From Mucilaginibacter sp. SG564 (GTDB taxonomy: Bacteria > Bacteroidota > Bacteroidia > Sphingobacteriales > Sphingobacteriaceae), in assembly GCF_013149275.1 (NCBI RefSeq), contig NZ_JABGNA010000013.1:1-64000 (forward strand): a DNA stretch of 64,000 nt, in the 5' to 3' direction. The notes under the pieces were generated by a model, which ran no database searches, was not told where the DNA came from, and was given only the letters and a program-made list of their open reading frames with translations. The first letter of the stretch is position 1, and every line of letters begins with the position of its first letter. The position numbers and the translations under genes were made by a program. Below, piece after piece: positions 42,838 through 51,222 of this stretch.

Positions 42838-43119
42838 TTAAAACTTCAAATTGGCTTTAAGCCATTGCTGCACATCTTCTTGCAGAATGATATTGGGAGG
42901 TAACTGATCATGAATCAGTTTTTCCATTTTGTTACCGGTATTGGCAAAGCGGTAATCCCAAAGTATCATTAATTTATTAATCAGGTAAACTACTTCATTG
43001 CCCTCATCCTTTGTAAACGGCGTAGCGTCAGGTTTACCGTTCACGCGCGGATCGTTTTGGTTATATACGCTCCATTTGTAATCGGTATAATGTAAATTTC
43101 TTCTTGAAAAAAGGATCAT
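42838..43119 (-). CDS. Hypothetical protein, 93 residues
   Basis: A small soluble protein with charged, aromatic-rich N-terminal part ('LHYTDYKWSVYNQNDPRVNG') and helical C-terminal part ('VVYLINKLMILWDYRF', 'DVQQWLKANLKF'). No signal peptide or membrane segment. Codon use looks like that of its neighbours and no better frame overlaps it, so it is probably real. I do not recognise the family. Confidence 0.6.
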   Translation of the reverse strand: MILFSRRNLHYTDYKWSVYNQNDPRVNGKPDATPFTKDEGNEVVYLINKLMILWDYRFANTGNKMEKLIHDQLPPNIILQEDVQQWLKANLKF

Positions 43120-43314
43120 GAGCTCAGTATTTGTTTAAATATACGCATAATAGTTCAGATGGGATTTAAATTAACATGGAATGGGCTCTGCTGGTCGTCC
43201 ATAAGAGCTCAAACGAATGAGTTGCTCTCACTTTGTCCCTCCCATCAATCAACAAATTGATGCTCCATTTTTCTCCGATTAATTTGTATTTTCAGCCCTG
43301 TAATACTGATCTTC

Positions 43315-45183
43315 ATGAAAAAAATATTTCTAATTACCGTTGCCGCTTTATTGAGCACTGCAGCTATGGCGCAGGATAAACAAAAGCCAATCTATTATTC
43401 TATATCTTTTCCTAATGCCGCTCATCATGAGGCAGAAATTGTGATGACCGTGCCCCAGGCCCCCCAAAGTTTACGTTTCCGCATGAGCCGCTCATCGGCA
43501 GGGCGTTATGCTACTCACGAGTTTGGTAAAAACATCTATAATGTTAAAGTAACCGCTATTGATGGTACCGATATCCCTTTTACGCAAATAGAGGGCGACC
43601 TGTATGAAGTTGGTTCACACCCGGAGAATATCAAAATAAGCTATACCCTGTTTGGCAACTGGACCGACGGTACTTACGCCAGCATTGATCCCAGCCACGC
43701 CCACTTGAATATGCCCGCTGCTTTTGCCTGGGTAATTGGCCAGGAAAAAAGACCAGTAAAATTTGAATTTAACGATCTGGATAAATATGGCTGGAAAGTA
43801 TCCACACAATTAAAATCTGAAGGAGCCAATGTATACAGCGCTCCCAATATGCAATACATGATGGATAGCCCTACCGAACTGGCCAACTCCAAGGTAACCA
43901 GCTGGGACGTGGTGAATACCGATGGTAAAAAGCAAAAAATAAATGTAAGCATCCACTCCGATGACGACCAGGCAACGGTTGATAACTTTGGTAAAATGGT
44001 ACAAAAGCTGGTACTGGAAGAAAAAGCTGTTTTTGGCGAACTACCTGCTTATGATTATGGCGAGTATACCTTTATAACCGACGTGTACCCAACAGACTCT
44101 GGTGATGGTATGGAGCACCGCAACTCTACCTGCATTGTTGATCCGCTGGAGAAGGTTGCCGGTAACGAGAACGATCTGCTGGATATTTTTTCGCATGAAT
44201 ATTTTCACAGCTGGAACGTAAAACGCATCCGTCCAAAATCATTGGAGCCGTTTAATTTTGAGCATGCCAATATGAGCAGCGAGCTTTGGTTTGCCGAAGG
44301 TTTTACCCAATATTATGGCGACCTGCTGCTTACCCGCGCCGGTTTTACTTCGCTCGATGACTATACCCGTACATTAGCGGGCCTGGTTAACCAGATCCTG
44401 AACACCCCGGGGGCCGCTAAATATCCGGCAACGCAAATGAGCCGCTACTCGGTATTTGCAGATAACGGCGTATCTATCGACCCGAATAATAACGTTAACG
44501 ACTTTACCAGCTACTATACCTATGGCGGCGCCATAGCACTGGCATTGGATATGCGCCTTCGGGGCGAATTTAAGCTGACGCTTGATGATTATATGCGCCA
44601 GGTTTGGTTAAGCCGCGGCAAGGTGATGAAACCTTACACTATACCTGATTTGCAAGCCGATCTGGCCAAGGTGACCAACAACCCCAAGTTTGCCGCCGAC
44701 TTTTTTAAGCGCTACATTTATGGTATTGATAAAAATAATTACGAAGAGCTGCTGAACAAAGCCGGATTGGTACTGCGCAAAATACAGCCGGGCAAGGCCT
44801 GGGCTGGCTCACTGGCAACCAATGCGGGTCGCGGCCGTTCGGGTCAGCAGCGTGCTGTCGGCACCGAGGGTTTAGCAATCCTATCGAGCACCACTATAGG
44901 CACCCCCATTTATAAGGCGGGTTTAGATGCCGGCGATATTATCCTGAAAGCCGATGGTCAAACCATTACCGATCCAAAATCATTTGCCGATGTACTGGCG
45001 GGCAAAAAACCAGGCGATAAAATAACCGTAAACTATAAAAACCGCACCGGAGCCCATGAAACTACCATCGCGCTGGAAGAAAGCCCATACTTTGAAGTGG
45101 TTACTTACGAAAAAGCAGGAAAACAACTGAGCAAAGAGCAGGGAGAATTCCGTAACAATTGGTTACAATCAAAAGTCAAATAA
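43315..45183 (+). CDS. M61 family glycyl aminopeptidase-like metallopeptidase with PDZ domain
   Basis: A 622-residue exported peptidase; signal peptide cut after 'AAMAQ' (about 19). The zinc site is HEYFH (residues 294-298) with the third ligand Glu in 'ELWFAEGFTQYYGDL'. The N-terminal beta domain (about 25-190) and the C-terminal PDZ domain (about 510-600, 'PIYKAGLDAGDIILKADGQ') are as in M61 peptidases. Acts on peptides with N-terminal Gly or Ala in the periplasm. A palindromic repeat separates it from the M28 peptidase downstream. Confidence 0.9.
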   Translation: MKKIFLITVAALLSTAAMAQDKQKPIYYSISFPNAAHHEAEIVMTVPQAPQSLRFRMSRSSAGRYATHEFGKNIYNVKVTAIDGTDIPFTQIEGDLYEVGSHPENIKISYTLFGNWTDGTYASIDPSHAHLNMPAAFAWVIGQEKRPVKFEFNDLDKYGWKVSTQLKSEGANVYSAPNMQYMMDSPTELANSKVTSWDVVNTDGKKQKINVSIHSDDDQATVDNFGKMVQKLVLEEKAVFGELPAYDYGEYTFITDVYPTDSGDGMEHRNSTCIVDPLEKVAGNENDLLDIFSHEYFHSWNVKRIRPKSLEPFNFEHANMSSELWFAEGFTQYYGDLLLTRAGFTSLDDYTRTLAGLVNQILNTPGAAKYPATQMSRYSVFADNGVSIDPNNNVNDFTSYYTYGGAIALALDMRLRGEFKLTLDDYMRQVWLSRGKVMKPYTIPDLQADLAKVTNNPKFAADFFKRYIYGIDKNNYEELLNKAGLVLRKIQPGKAWAGSLATNAGRGRSGQQRAVGTEGLAILSSTTIGTPIYKAGLDAGDIILKADGQTITDPKSFADVLAGKKPGDKITVNYKNRTGAHETTIALEESPYFEVVTYEKAGKQLSKEQGEFRNNWLQSKVK

Positions 45184-45213
45184 AATTTACAAACTCAAAT
45201 GAACACCCTGCCT

Positions 45214-45320
45214 GTCATTTCGACCGGAGGGAGAAATCTTATACGTTCAGCATATCGCTTGTAAAAGATTTTTCGCTGCGCTCAAGAGGTAGTTTCTCCT
45301 CGTACCTCGTTCGAAATGAC
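45214..45320. repeat. GTCAT-type palindromic repeat, copy 3
   Basis: GTCATTTCGA at the left and TCGAAATGAC at the right, with inner complementary parts ('gagaaatctt' against 'aagattttt...gtttctc'). The right end supplies an ATG (45316) that extends the following frame by nine codons; this extension is not protein-like. Confidence 0.8.
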
Positions 45321-45342
45321 AAGTGAAGAAAAACTAATACTC

Positions 45343-46638
45343 ATGAAAAAACTCACCGTAATAACCGCTCTTTTAGCTGTATCAACCTACAGCTTTGGGC
45401 AAGATGTTAACAAGCTCATCAATCAGGATGATGTAACCCGCATTATTAAAACCCTGAGTGCCGATGATATGCAGGGCCGGGCAACCTTTACGCCGGGTAT
45501 TGAAAAAGCCGCCAAATTTATTGAAAGCGAATATACCAAAGCAGGTCTAAAACCATTGGCCGGCAATACGGGCTACCGCCAAAATTTTACCATGATACGC
45601 TCAACCCCTGTAAAAATAACCGCAGCTATTAATGGTAAAGCCATTATAGCCGATAGTGTTTTTGCATCGGGTGCAGAATCATTTACCTGGGCCAGCGACA
45701 AGGAGGTGCAGATAGTGAATGTAACGGCCGACAAAAATTTCAGGCAGGAATACATGAGCGCCGAAAAAAGCGGCAAAAAAACCTTAATGATCGTTGATCC
45801 AAAATTCCTGAGCCTGTTTAAACGCATCCGTGATTATACATTGAGGAGCAATGTGAGCTTTAAAGGTAAAACGGCGTCGTCCATCGCGTTTGTATTGGGC
45901 AAATTTGATAACATCAGTTCCTTTGATATCAGCTACGAAAGTAAAAGCGAAGAACTGCCTTTGTTTAACGTCGCCGGCATTATCCCTGGTAAAACCAAAC
46001 CCAATGAGTTTGTTGTTTTTTCGGGACATTATGACCATCTGGGGATTATCAAAGCCATGGAAGGCGACAGTATAGCCAATGGTGCCGATGATGATGCTTC
46101 GGGTACCACAGCGGTGATATCCTTAGCCAAATACTACAAAAAGCTAAATAATAATGCCCGCACCCTTATCTTTGTAGCCTTTACCGCCGAAGAAATAGGC
46201 GAATACGGCTCACAATATTTTGCCACCCAGGTTGATCCGGATAAAGTGGTAGCCATGTTCAATATCGAGATGATTGGCAAGGCTTCTAAATTTGGCGAAA
46301 ACTCAGCCTTTATTACCGGCTTTGATCGTTCCAACTTTGGCACCATATTGCAAAACAACCTGAAGGGAACCAAATTTGAGTTCCATCCCGACCCCTATCC
46401 GGATCAGGACCTGTTTTACCGCAGCGATAACGCCTCACTGGCCGAAAAGGGTGTACCGGCACATACCATCTCAACCGACCAGATAGATATTGACAAACTG
46501 TACCATACCGTAAAAGATGAGTTTAGCTCGCTGGATGTAAACAATATCACCTCAACCATCAGGGCCATAGCGTTAAGCTCCCGCACCATCGTTTCGGGAC
46601 AAGACACACCTACCAGGGTACCGAAACTGGAAAGGTAA
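45343..46638 (+). CDS. M28 family zinc aminopeptidase
   Basis: A 431-residue exported peptidase. The start at 45343 gives 'MKKLTVITALLAVSTYSFGQ', a proper signal peptide. Metal and catalytic residues follow the M28 pattern: 'FSGHYDHLG' (His, Asp), 'NGADDDASGTTAV' (bridging Asp), 'AFTAEEIGEYGSQ' (general base Glu and Glu ligand), 'FNIEMIGK' (position often Asp, here Glu) and 'PAHTISTDQ' (His). Removes N-terminal residues from peptides; together with the M61 and S9 enzymes nearby it suggests peptide use as nutrient. Confidence 0.9.
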   Translation: MKKLTVITALLAVSTYSFGQDVNKLINQDDVTRIIKTLSADDMQGRATFTPGIEKAAKFIESEYTKAGLKPLAGNTGYRQNFTMIRSTPVKITAAINGKAIIADSVFASGAESFTWASDKEVQIVNVTADKNFRQEYMSAEKSGKKTLMIVDPKFLSLFKRIRDYTLRSNVSFKGKTASSIAFVLGKFDNISSFDISYESKSEELPLFNVAGIIPGKTKPNEFVVFSGHYDHLGIIKAMEGDSIANGADDDASGTTAVISLAKYYKKLNNNARTLIFVAFTAEEIGEYGSQYFATQVDPDKVVAMFNIEMIGKASKFGENSAFITGFDRSNFGTILQNNLKGTKFEFHPDPYPDQDLFYRSDNASLAEKGVPAHTISTDQIDIDKLYHTVKDEFSSLDVNNITSTIRAIALSSRTIVSGQDTPTRVPKLER

Positions 46639-46644
46639 AAATTA

Positions 46645-46743
46645 TCTGAACCTTGATTTATAGGATTAAAAGATTTTCATGATTTGTGTTAAAGTGTTTC
46701 ATTAATCATGAAAATCATTAAATCAAGTGTATCAAGGTTCAGA
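46645..46743. repeat. Dispersed palindromic element E, copy 1
   Basis: Starts TCTGAACCTTGATTTA and ends in the complement TAAATCAA...GGTTCAGA, with an inner pair 'gattttcatgatt' / 'aatcatgaaaatc'. A second copy lies at 47317-47436; the two flank the NadR-like gene. An ATG inside it (46708) gives a false extension of that gene. Confidence 0.85.
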
Positions 46744-46758
46744 AATACAAGCTTCCTC

Positions 46759-47283
46759 ATGAAACACATCCCCAAAATAGCAGTTGTCGGGCCCGAATCA
46801 ACGGGAAAATCAACCATGTCTGATTACCTGGCGGCTCATTACCGTACCATCGCCGTACCCGAATTTTCCAGGGAGTATTGCGCAGCGCTTACTGGCCCCT
46901 GTACCTGGCAGGATGAGATCAATATGTTTCAGGGACAACTGGCGCTCGAAGCTAGCTTACTGCCCAAAGCCAACGGGCTCCTGATATGCGATACCACCTT
47001 TTTAACCGTAAAAATATGGAGCGAGCACATGTTTGGCCAGGCACCGCAGGAAGTACTGGACGAATTACCCAAACACCCCTATGATTTTTATTTACTGTTA
47101 GATATCGACCTGCCCTGGCAGGATGACCCCCTGCGCAATTTCCCCGAACTGCGCGAACATTTTATGCAGGTATGGCATAAAGAACTCACCGCCCTGCAGG
47201 CAAACTATGTAGTGATATCCGGCACGGGCCAGGATCGCTATGAAAATGCGGTGAAGGCTGTTGATGCCTTTCTTGACCGTTGA
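46759..47283 (+). CDS. NadR-like ATPase (ribosylnicotinamide kinase domain)
   Basis: A 174-residue P-loop protein matching the C-terminal kinase domain of NadR. Walker A is 'GPESTGKST', followed by 'VPEFSREYC' and 'CDTTFLTVKIWSEHMFG'; 'YLLLDIDLPWQDDPLRN' is a strong family signature. It probably phosphorylates nicotinamide riboside in NAD salvage, without the adenylyltransferase half. Start chosen at 46759 because the upstream codons lie in repeat E. Confidence 0.82.
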   Translation: MKHIPKIAVVGPESTGKSTMSDYLAAHYRTIAVPEFSREYCAALTGPCTWQDEINMFQGQLALEASLLPKANGLLICDTTFLTVKIWSEHMFGQAPQEVLDELPKHPYDFYLLLDIDLPWQDDPLRNFPELREHFMQVWHKELTALQANYVVISGTGQDRYENAVKAVDAFLDR

Positions 47284-47316
47284 TTTATATTGATTTCATT
47301 GATTGCGCTGATTTTT

Positions 47317-47436
47317 TCTGAACCATGATTAACTCCGTTGAGGGCTACGCCGTTTTTCGGATTAAAAGATTTCCATGATTTTGTAATATCCTCTTGATAT
47401 CCTAAAATCCCTAAATCAAGCGTATCAAGGTTCAGA
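47317..47436. repeat. Dispersed palindromic element E, copy 2
   Basis: Ends TCTGAACC and GGTTCAGA as in copy 1, with 'taaatcaagcgtatcaagg' at the right matching copy 1 closely. The middle differs, containing 'ctccgttgagggctacgccg'. Confidence 0.8.
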
Positions 47437-47558
47437 AAAAATCAACGATCCAAAACGCTTATCTAAACAAAAAATTATTGCTTATATAAATTATTTTTCA
47501 TGATGATGCAACGTTGCTAAAAATGATGCGTCATTTAATCTGAAACCTGATCAGAAAT

Positions 47559-48119
47559 TTGGAAGCCATATATGTAGATAAGCATTATAACCTGGTGGTT
47601 GAATGCAAACAGGGAAGCAAAAAGGCCAGTTACGAGTTGTACCGGTTGTATTCTAAAGCGATGTTGAACGTCGCCTTTAGGATCGTGGGCAATATTGCCG
47701 AAGCTGAAGATGTTTTGCAGGAGGCTTTTCTGGATGCTTTTAACAAACTGAAAGATTTTAGGCAGGATACCACTTTTGGTTTATGGCTGAAGCAAATAGT
47801 GGTGAACCGATCCATCAACCTGTTGCGCAAGCGCAGGCTGGAGCTGATTGAACTGGAAGGCGACCACCTGGAAAATATACCAGATGAAGAACCGGAAGAT
47901 GATGAAGAAATACAGTACCAGGTGGCCTGGGTAAAAGAAGGCATGAAACAATTGCCCGATGGATACCGGGTGGTACTGTCGCTTTACCTGCTGGAAGGTT
48001 ATGATCATGAAGAAATAGGACAAATATTGAATATATCAGAAAACACCTCAAGAACACAGTTTTTGAGAGCTAAAAGAAAGTTAATGGAAATTTTAAAAAG
48101 GAAAGGACCCGAATTATGA
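47559..48119 (+). CDS. ECF-family RNA polymerase sigma factor
   Basis: A 186-residue extracytoplasmic-function sigma factor. Region 2 (about 22-85) contains 'NIAEAEDVLQEAFLDAFNKL' and region 4 (about 125-180) 'LPDGYRVVLSLYLLEGYDHEEI' region with 'LNISENTSRTQFLRAKRKL', the -35 recognition helix. Start codon is TTG at 47559, the only candidate after an in-frame stop. An acidic linker joins the two regions. The next gene overlaps by ATGA and encodes the likely anti-sigma factor. Confidence 0.92.
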   Translation: MEAIYVDKHYNLVVECKQGSKKASYELYRLYSKAMLNVAFRIVGNIAEAEDVLQEAFLDAFNKLKDFRQDTTFGLWLKQIVVNRSINLLRKRRLELIELEGDHLENIPDEEPEDDEEIQYQVAWVKEGMKQLPDGYRVVLSLYLLEGYDHEEIGQILNISENTSRTQFLRAKRKLMEILKRKGPEL

Positions 48120-48682
48120 GCAAGCGATTTGAAGATTTCATTAAAAACAACAGGGAAGAGTTTGACGAGATCGAACCATCGGTTGATCTGTGGAGCAAAA
48201 TTGAGCAAAGCCTTAACATGCCGGAGGAGTTGCCAAAAAAGCCGGAAACAAAAACTTTTTCGCTTGCTTTCGTTCTTCGCGTGGCCGCATCAGTGATCAT
48301 TGTTATGGGCATAGGCTTCGGAATATACCTCCAAAGTCAAAAAAGCGCAAAAACCGTGGACCTGGCCGCCATAAACCCTGAGTATGCCAAACAGCAAATG
48401 CACTATGCATCGCTTGTTGAAACTAAGCTCACCGAGCTAAAATCGGTTTCCAAAGCCGATCCGCAGCTGTATAAAGAGTTTAGCGCCGAAATAGCCAAAA
48501 TGGATTCTACTTATAAAAGGCTTAATGCCGATTTAGCCACCAGCCCCAACCAGGAGCGTGTTTTACGTGCCATGATCCGGAACTTGCAGGTACAAACAGA
48601 GGTGCTTAATCAGCAATTGAGTGTGATAGAACAGTTCAATCAAATGAAAAAAGAGCAAAAAGATGAAATCAAGAATATTTAA
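48116..48682 (+). CDS. Probable anti-sigma factor
   Basis: A 188-residue single-pass membrane protein: about 50 cytoplasmic residues ('FEDFIKNNREEFDEIEPSVDLWSKI'; residues 5-29), one helix at about 52-72, and a helical periplasmic part. It lacks the zinc-binding HxxxCxxC motif of ZAS anti-sigma factors but the position, size and ATGA overlap with the ECF sigma gene make this role likely. The last 20 bases overlap the adhesin gene, so all three are translationally linked. Confidence 0.75.
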   Translation: MSKRFEDFIKNNREEFDEIEPSVDLWSKIEQSLNMPEELPKKPETKTFSLAFVLRVAASVIIVMGIGFGIYLQSQKSAKTVDLAAINPEYAKQQMHYASLVETKLTELKSVSKADPQLYKEFSAEIAKMDSTYKRLNADLATSPNQERVLRAMIRNLQVQTEVLNQQLSVIEQFNQMKKEQKDEIKNI

Positions 48683-50042
48683 ACGGTCGATCCTTACACT
48701 AATGGCCCTGTTAGCCATTAATACGATCAGTTTTGCGCAGGAAACCCCTGCACCCGTTCCGGCTCCGGCTCCAGTGCTTCCGCCTATGCCTCCGGTTTCC
48801 CCTTTAAACAAGCTTACACCTCCGGACAGCAAAGATTTTCAGCTAAAAATGAAGGATCTGCATGTTAAGTTAAAGGATCTGCAAATACGCATGGGCAAAC
48901 TTAACCTGCAACACCAGCAGCAAATGAACCTGAAATTCAAGAATTTTAGTAAGCAGTTTAAACAGCTGGATAAAAATTTTACCTATAAGCTGAATGACAG
49001 CATCATGAACTTTGCCTATGATTTCAGCAATATAGCGCCGCAGGTAGCTTTAGGCTTTAAAGATTTTGATACCAATTTTAGCTACAGCACCGATACTGAT
49101 AAACAGCATGATGATGGTGTTGAAAAGGTAAAAAACTACAGTAAAAGTTATTCGATAGATGGTAACGACGTGATCAACCTGGATAACCGCTTTGGCCGGA
49201 TTACGGTGAACACCTGGAACAAAAGCGAGGTTAAGGTTGATGTACAGATAAAAGTGGGCGCCAACGATGATGATCTGGCTCAGAAACTGCTGGATAATGT
49301 AACCATCAGAGATAGCAAAGATGGCAATGGTGTTTATTTTAAAACCAGTATCAACAGCGACGACAATGGTGGCTCATGGTCGTTATTTGGTGGCAAACGC
49401 AATAATGTGCGCAAAATTGAGGTGAATTATACGGTATATATGCCATCCAGAAACCCATTGAATGTAAGCAATAAATATGGCGCCACCAGCCTGCCCGATC
49501 TGGATGGAAAGCTTACCGTTAACAACTCCTATGGCAGCCTGGTGGCTAAAAACCTGAGCAGTCCGGGTAACCAGATCACGGTAAAATATGGCAGCGCTAC
49601 TATTGGCTCACTTAATGGCAGCGACCTGGATGTTGCTTACGGCAGCCTTAGCCTGGGAGAATGCAATAAACTCAATGCCGACATCAGTTACGGCTCGGCC
49701 AAAATTGGCCGTATTACCACTTCGGGTAATATCAACGTAAAGTTTAGCGGCAATTTGAATATTAATGAGGTTGATAAAAACATCAAAAGCCTATCGGTAA
49801 ACTCCTCTTACTCCAGTGTAAAACTGGGTATCAGCAATGATCAGAACGCCGACTTTGATGTAACGGTACGCTACGGCAGCTTTAACTATGGCGGCCATGA
49901 TATCAATATCACCAGCAAAAGCCCATCTGATAACGATAGGGGTTATAACCCAACCAAAAATTACAAAGGCCATCTGGGTAAAGGATCAAACGATAAAAAC
50001 ATAACTATTAACACCAGCTACGGCAGCGTAAGCTTTGATTAA
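48663..50042 (+). CDS. DUF4097-type adhesin-like beta-helix protein
   Basis: A 459-residue exported protein; signal peptide cut after 'ISFAQ' (about 25), then a Pro/Ala-rich linker, a coiled-coil-like helical segment (about 58-110), and from about 165 a right-handed beta-solenoid made of short strands with recurring 'YGS' turns ('NNSYGSLVAKNL', 'VKYGSATIGSL', 'VAYGSLSLGEC', 'ISYGSAKIGRI'). DUF4097/DUF2807-like proteins are putative adhesins. As third gene of the ECF operon it is probably the envelope output or signal partner of the sigma system. Confidence 0.78.
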   Translation: MKSRIFKRSILTLMALLAINTISFAQETPAPVPAPAPVLPPMPPVSPLNKLTPPDSKDFQLKMKDLHVKLKDLQIRMGKLNLQHQQQMNLKFKNFSKQFKQLDKNFTYKLNDSIMNFAYDFSNIAPQVALGFKDFDTNFSYSTDTDKQHDDGVEKVKNYSKSYSIDGNDVINLDNRFGRITVNTWNKSEVKVDVQIKVGANDDDLAQKLLDNVTIRDSKDGNGVYFKTSINSDDNGGSWSLFGGKRNNVRKIEVNYTVYMPSRNPLNVSNKYGATSLPDLDGKLTVNNSYGSLVAKNLSSPGNQITVKYGSATIGSLNGSDLDVAYGSLSLGECNKLNADISYGSAKIGRITTSGNINVKFSGNLNINEVDKNIKSLSVNSSYSSVKLGISNDQNADFDVTVRYGSFNYGGHDINITSKSPSDNDRGYNPTKNYKGHLGKGSNDKNITINTSYGSVSFD

Positions 50043-50043
50043 A

Positions 50044-50110
50044 AGAGTCAAGAATCAAGAAAAACAGCCTCCCTCCTGGCGCTTGATTCCTGACTCTTAT
50101 TTCTTGATTC
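50044..50110. repeat. Heptad-phased palindrome after the adhesin gene
   Basis: Left heptamers AGAGTCA, AGAATCA; right heptamers TTGATTC, CTGACTC, TTATTTC, TTGATTC (50083-50110). The right arm is nearly identical to 51191-51218. Confidence 0.85.
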
Positions 50111-50211
50111 TCTTCACAAACACCTTATATTTTAACATTGATAGCAAGCCTCTGCCATTTTCGGCAGGGGTTTTGTTATTTTAGGGGCAACCAAATCCAA
50201 ATTACCCTGCT

Positions 50212-50976
50212 ATGGAAATATTCGCTCATGCCGAATCCTGGATATCGCTCATTACCCTAACCCTGCTGGAAATTGTACTGGGGATAGACAATGTGATATT
50301 CATATCCATTTTATCTGATAAACTCCCTGCAAATCAGCAAGCAAAAGGCCGCAGGCTTGGTCTGGGCATGGCCATGATCACCCGGGTGCTGCTTTTATTA
50401 TCCATCAGTTGGGTAATGACGCTTACCTCCCCGCTGTTTAACCTTGCGCATTTAATTAATATTACCGATGCCGATTGGGTAGAAAAATTAGCCATATCCG
50501 GCCGCGACCTGATCCTCATCATCGGCGGATTATTCCTGATATACAAAAGCACTGCCGAGATACATCATAAAATTGAAGGCGAAGAAGAAAATACTGATAA
50601 AGTAAAAAAGCACAGCTTTTGGGGAACCATCGTCCAGATCATGCTGCTGGATATCGTTTTCTCGCTCGACTCAGTGATTACCGCGGTGGGTATGGCCAGC
50701 CATGTAGAGATCATGATACTGGCGGTTGTAATAGCCGTAGGCATTATGATGTGGGCATCAAACGGGGTAGCCAGCTTTGTAAATAAGCATCCAACGGTAA
50801 AAATGCTGGCGCTGTCGTTCCTGTTATTAATAGGTGTTTCGCTTTTAGCCGAAGCCTTTGAACAGCATATCCCTAAAGGCTATATCTACTTCGCCATGGC
50901 CTTCTCGGTACTGGTGGAAATGCTGAACCTGAAAATGAAAGCAAAAGCGGTTAAGAAAGCGGGAAGCAAGAAATAA
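50212..50976 (+). CDS. TerC-family membrane protein
   Basis: A 254-residue inner-membrane protein with seven predicted helices. The two acidic intramembrane motifs of the family are present: 'LEIVLGIDNVIFISIL' (about 19-34) and 'LDIVFSLDSVITAVGMA' (about 147-163). TerC proteins are linked to tellurite resistance, manganese export and metal loading of exported enzymes; which applies here is not known. The last codons overlap the first heptamers of the following repeat. Confidence 0.88.
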   Translation: MEIFAHAESWISLITLTLLEIVLGIDNVIFISILSDKLPANQQAKGRRLGLGMAMITRVLLLLSISWVMTLTSPLFNLAHLINITDADWVEKLAISGRDLILIIGGLFLIYKSTAEIHHKIEGEEENTDKVKKHSFWGTIVQIMLLDIVFSLDSVITAVGMASHVEIMILAVVIAVGIMMWASNGVASFVNKHPTVKMLALSFLLLIGVSLLAEAFEQHIPKGYIYFAMAFSVLVEMLNLKMKAKAVKKAGSKK

Positions 50977-51218
50977 GAGTCAGGAAGCAAGAGATTGAGC
51001 AATTAATAAATACGTCATTGCTGTAAGGAACGAAGCAATCTCCTCGCGTGCTCTTCAACGAAAATTTCCCTTTGTCATGCTGAACGGAGTGAAGCATCTA
51101 TTTTTAGAGATGCATAGTTCGTTAACAGATCCTTCGCTCCCCTCAGGATGACAAAATAGTTATAATAAGATTCTGACCTTATATTGCGTCTTGATTCCTG
51201 ACTCTTATCTCTTGATTC
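50965..51218. repeat. Nested repeats between terC and the rRNA methyltransferase
   Basis: Outer layer: heptamers AGCAAGA, AATAAGA, GTCAGGA (50965-50999) and their complements TTGATTC, CTGACTC, TTATCTC, TTGATTC (51191-51218). Inside lie half of a GTCATTGC-type repeat (51009-51045) and a complete GTCAT-type palindrome (51074-51152). This looks like one repeat inserted in the loop of another. Confidence 0.75.
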
Positions 51219-51222
51219 TAAA

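Noticed and set aside
45316..45342. Nine-codon extension of the M28 peptidase
   Set aside because: The ATG belongs to a GTCAT palindrome; the signal peptide begins at 45343.
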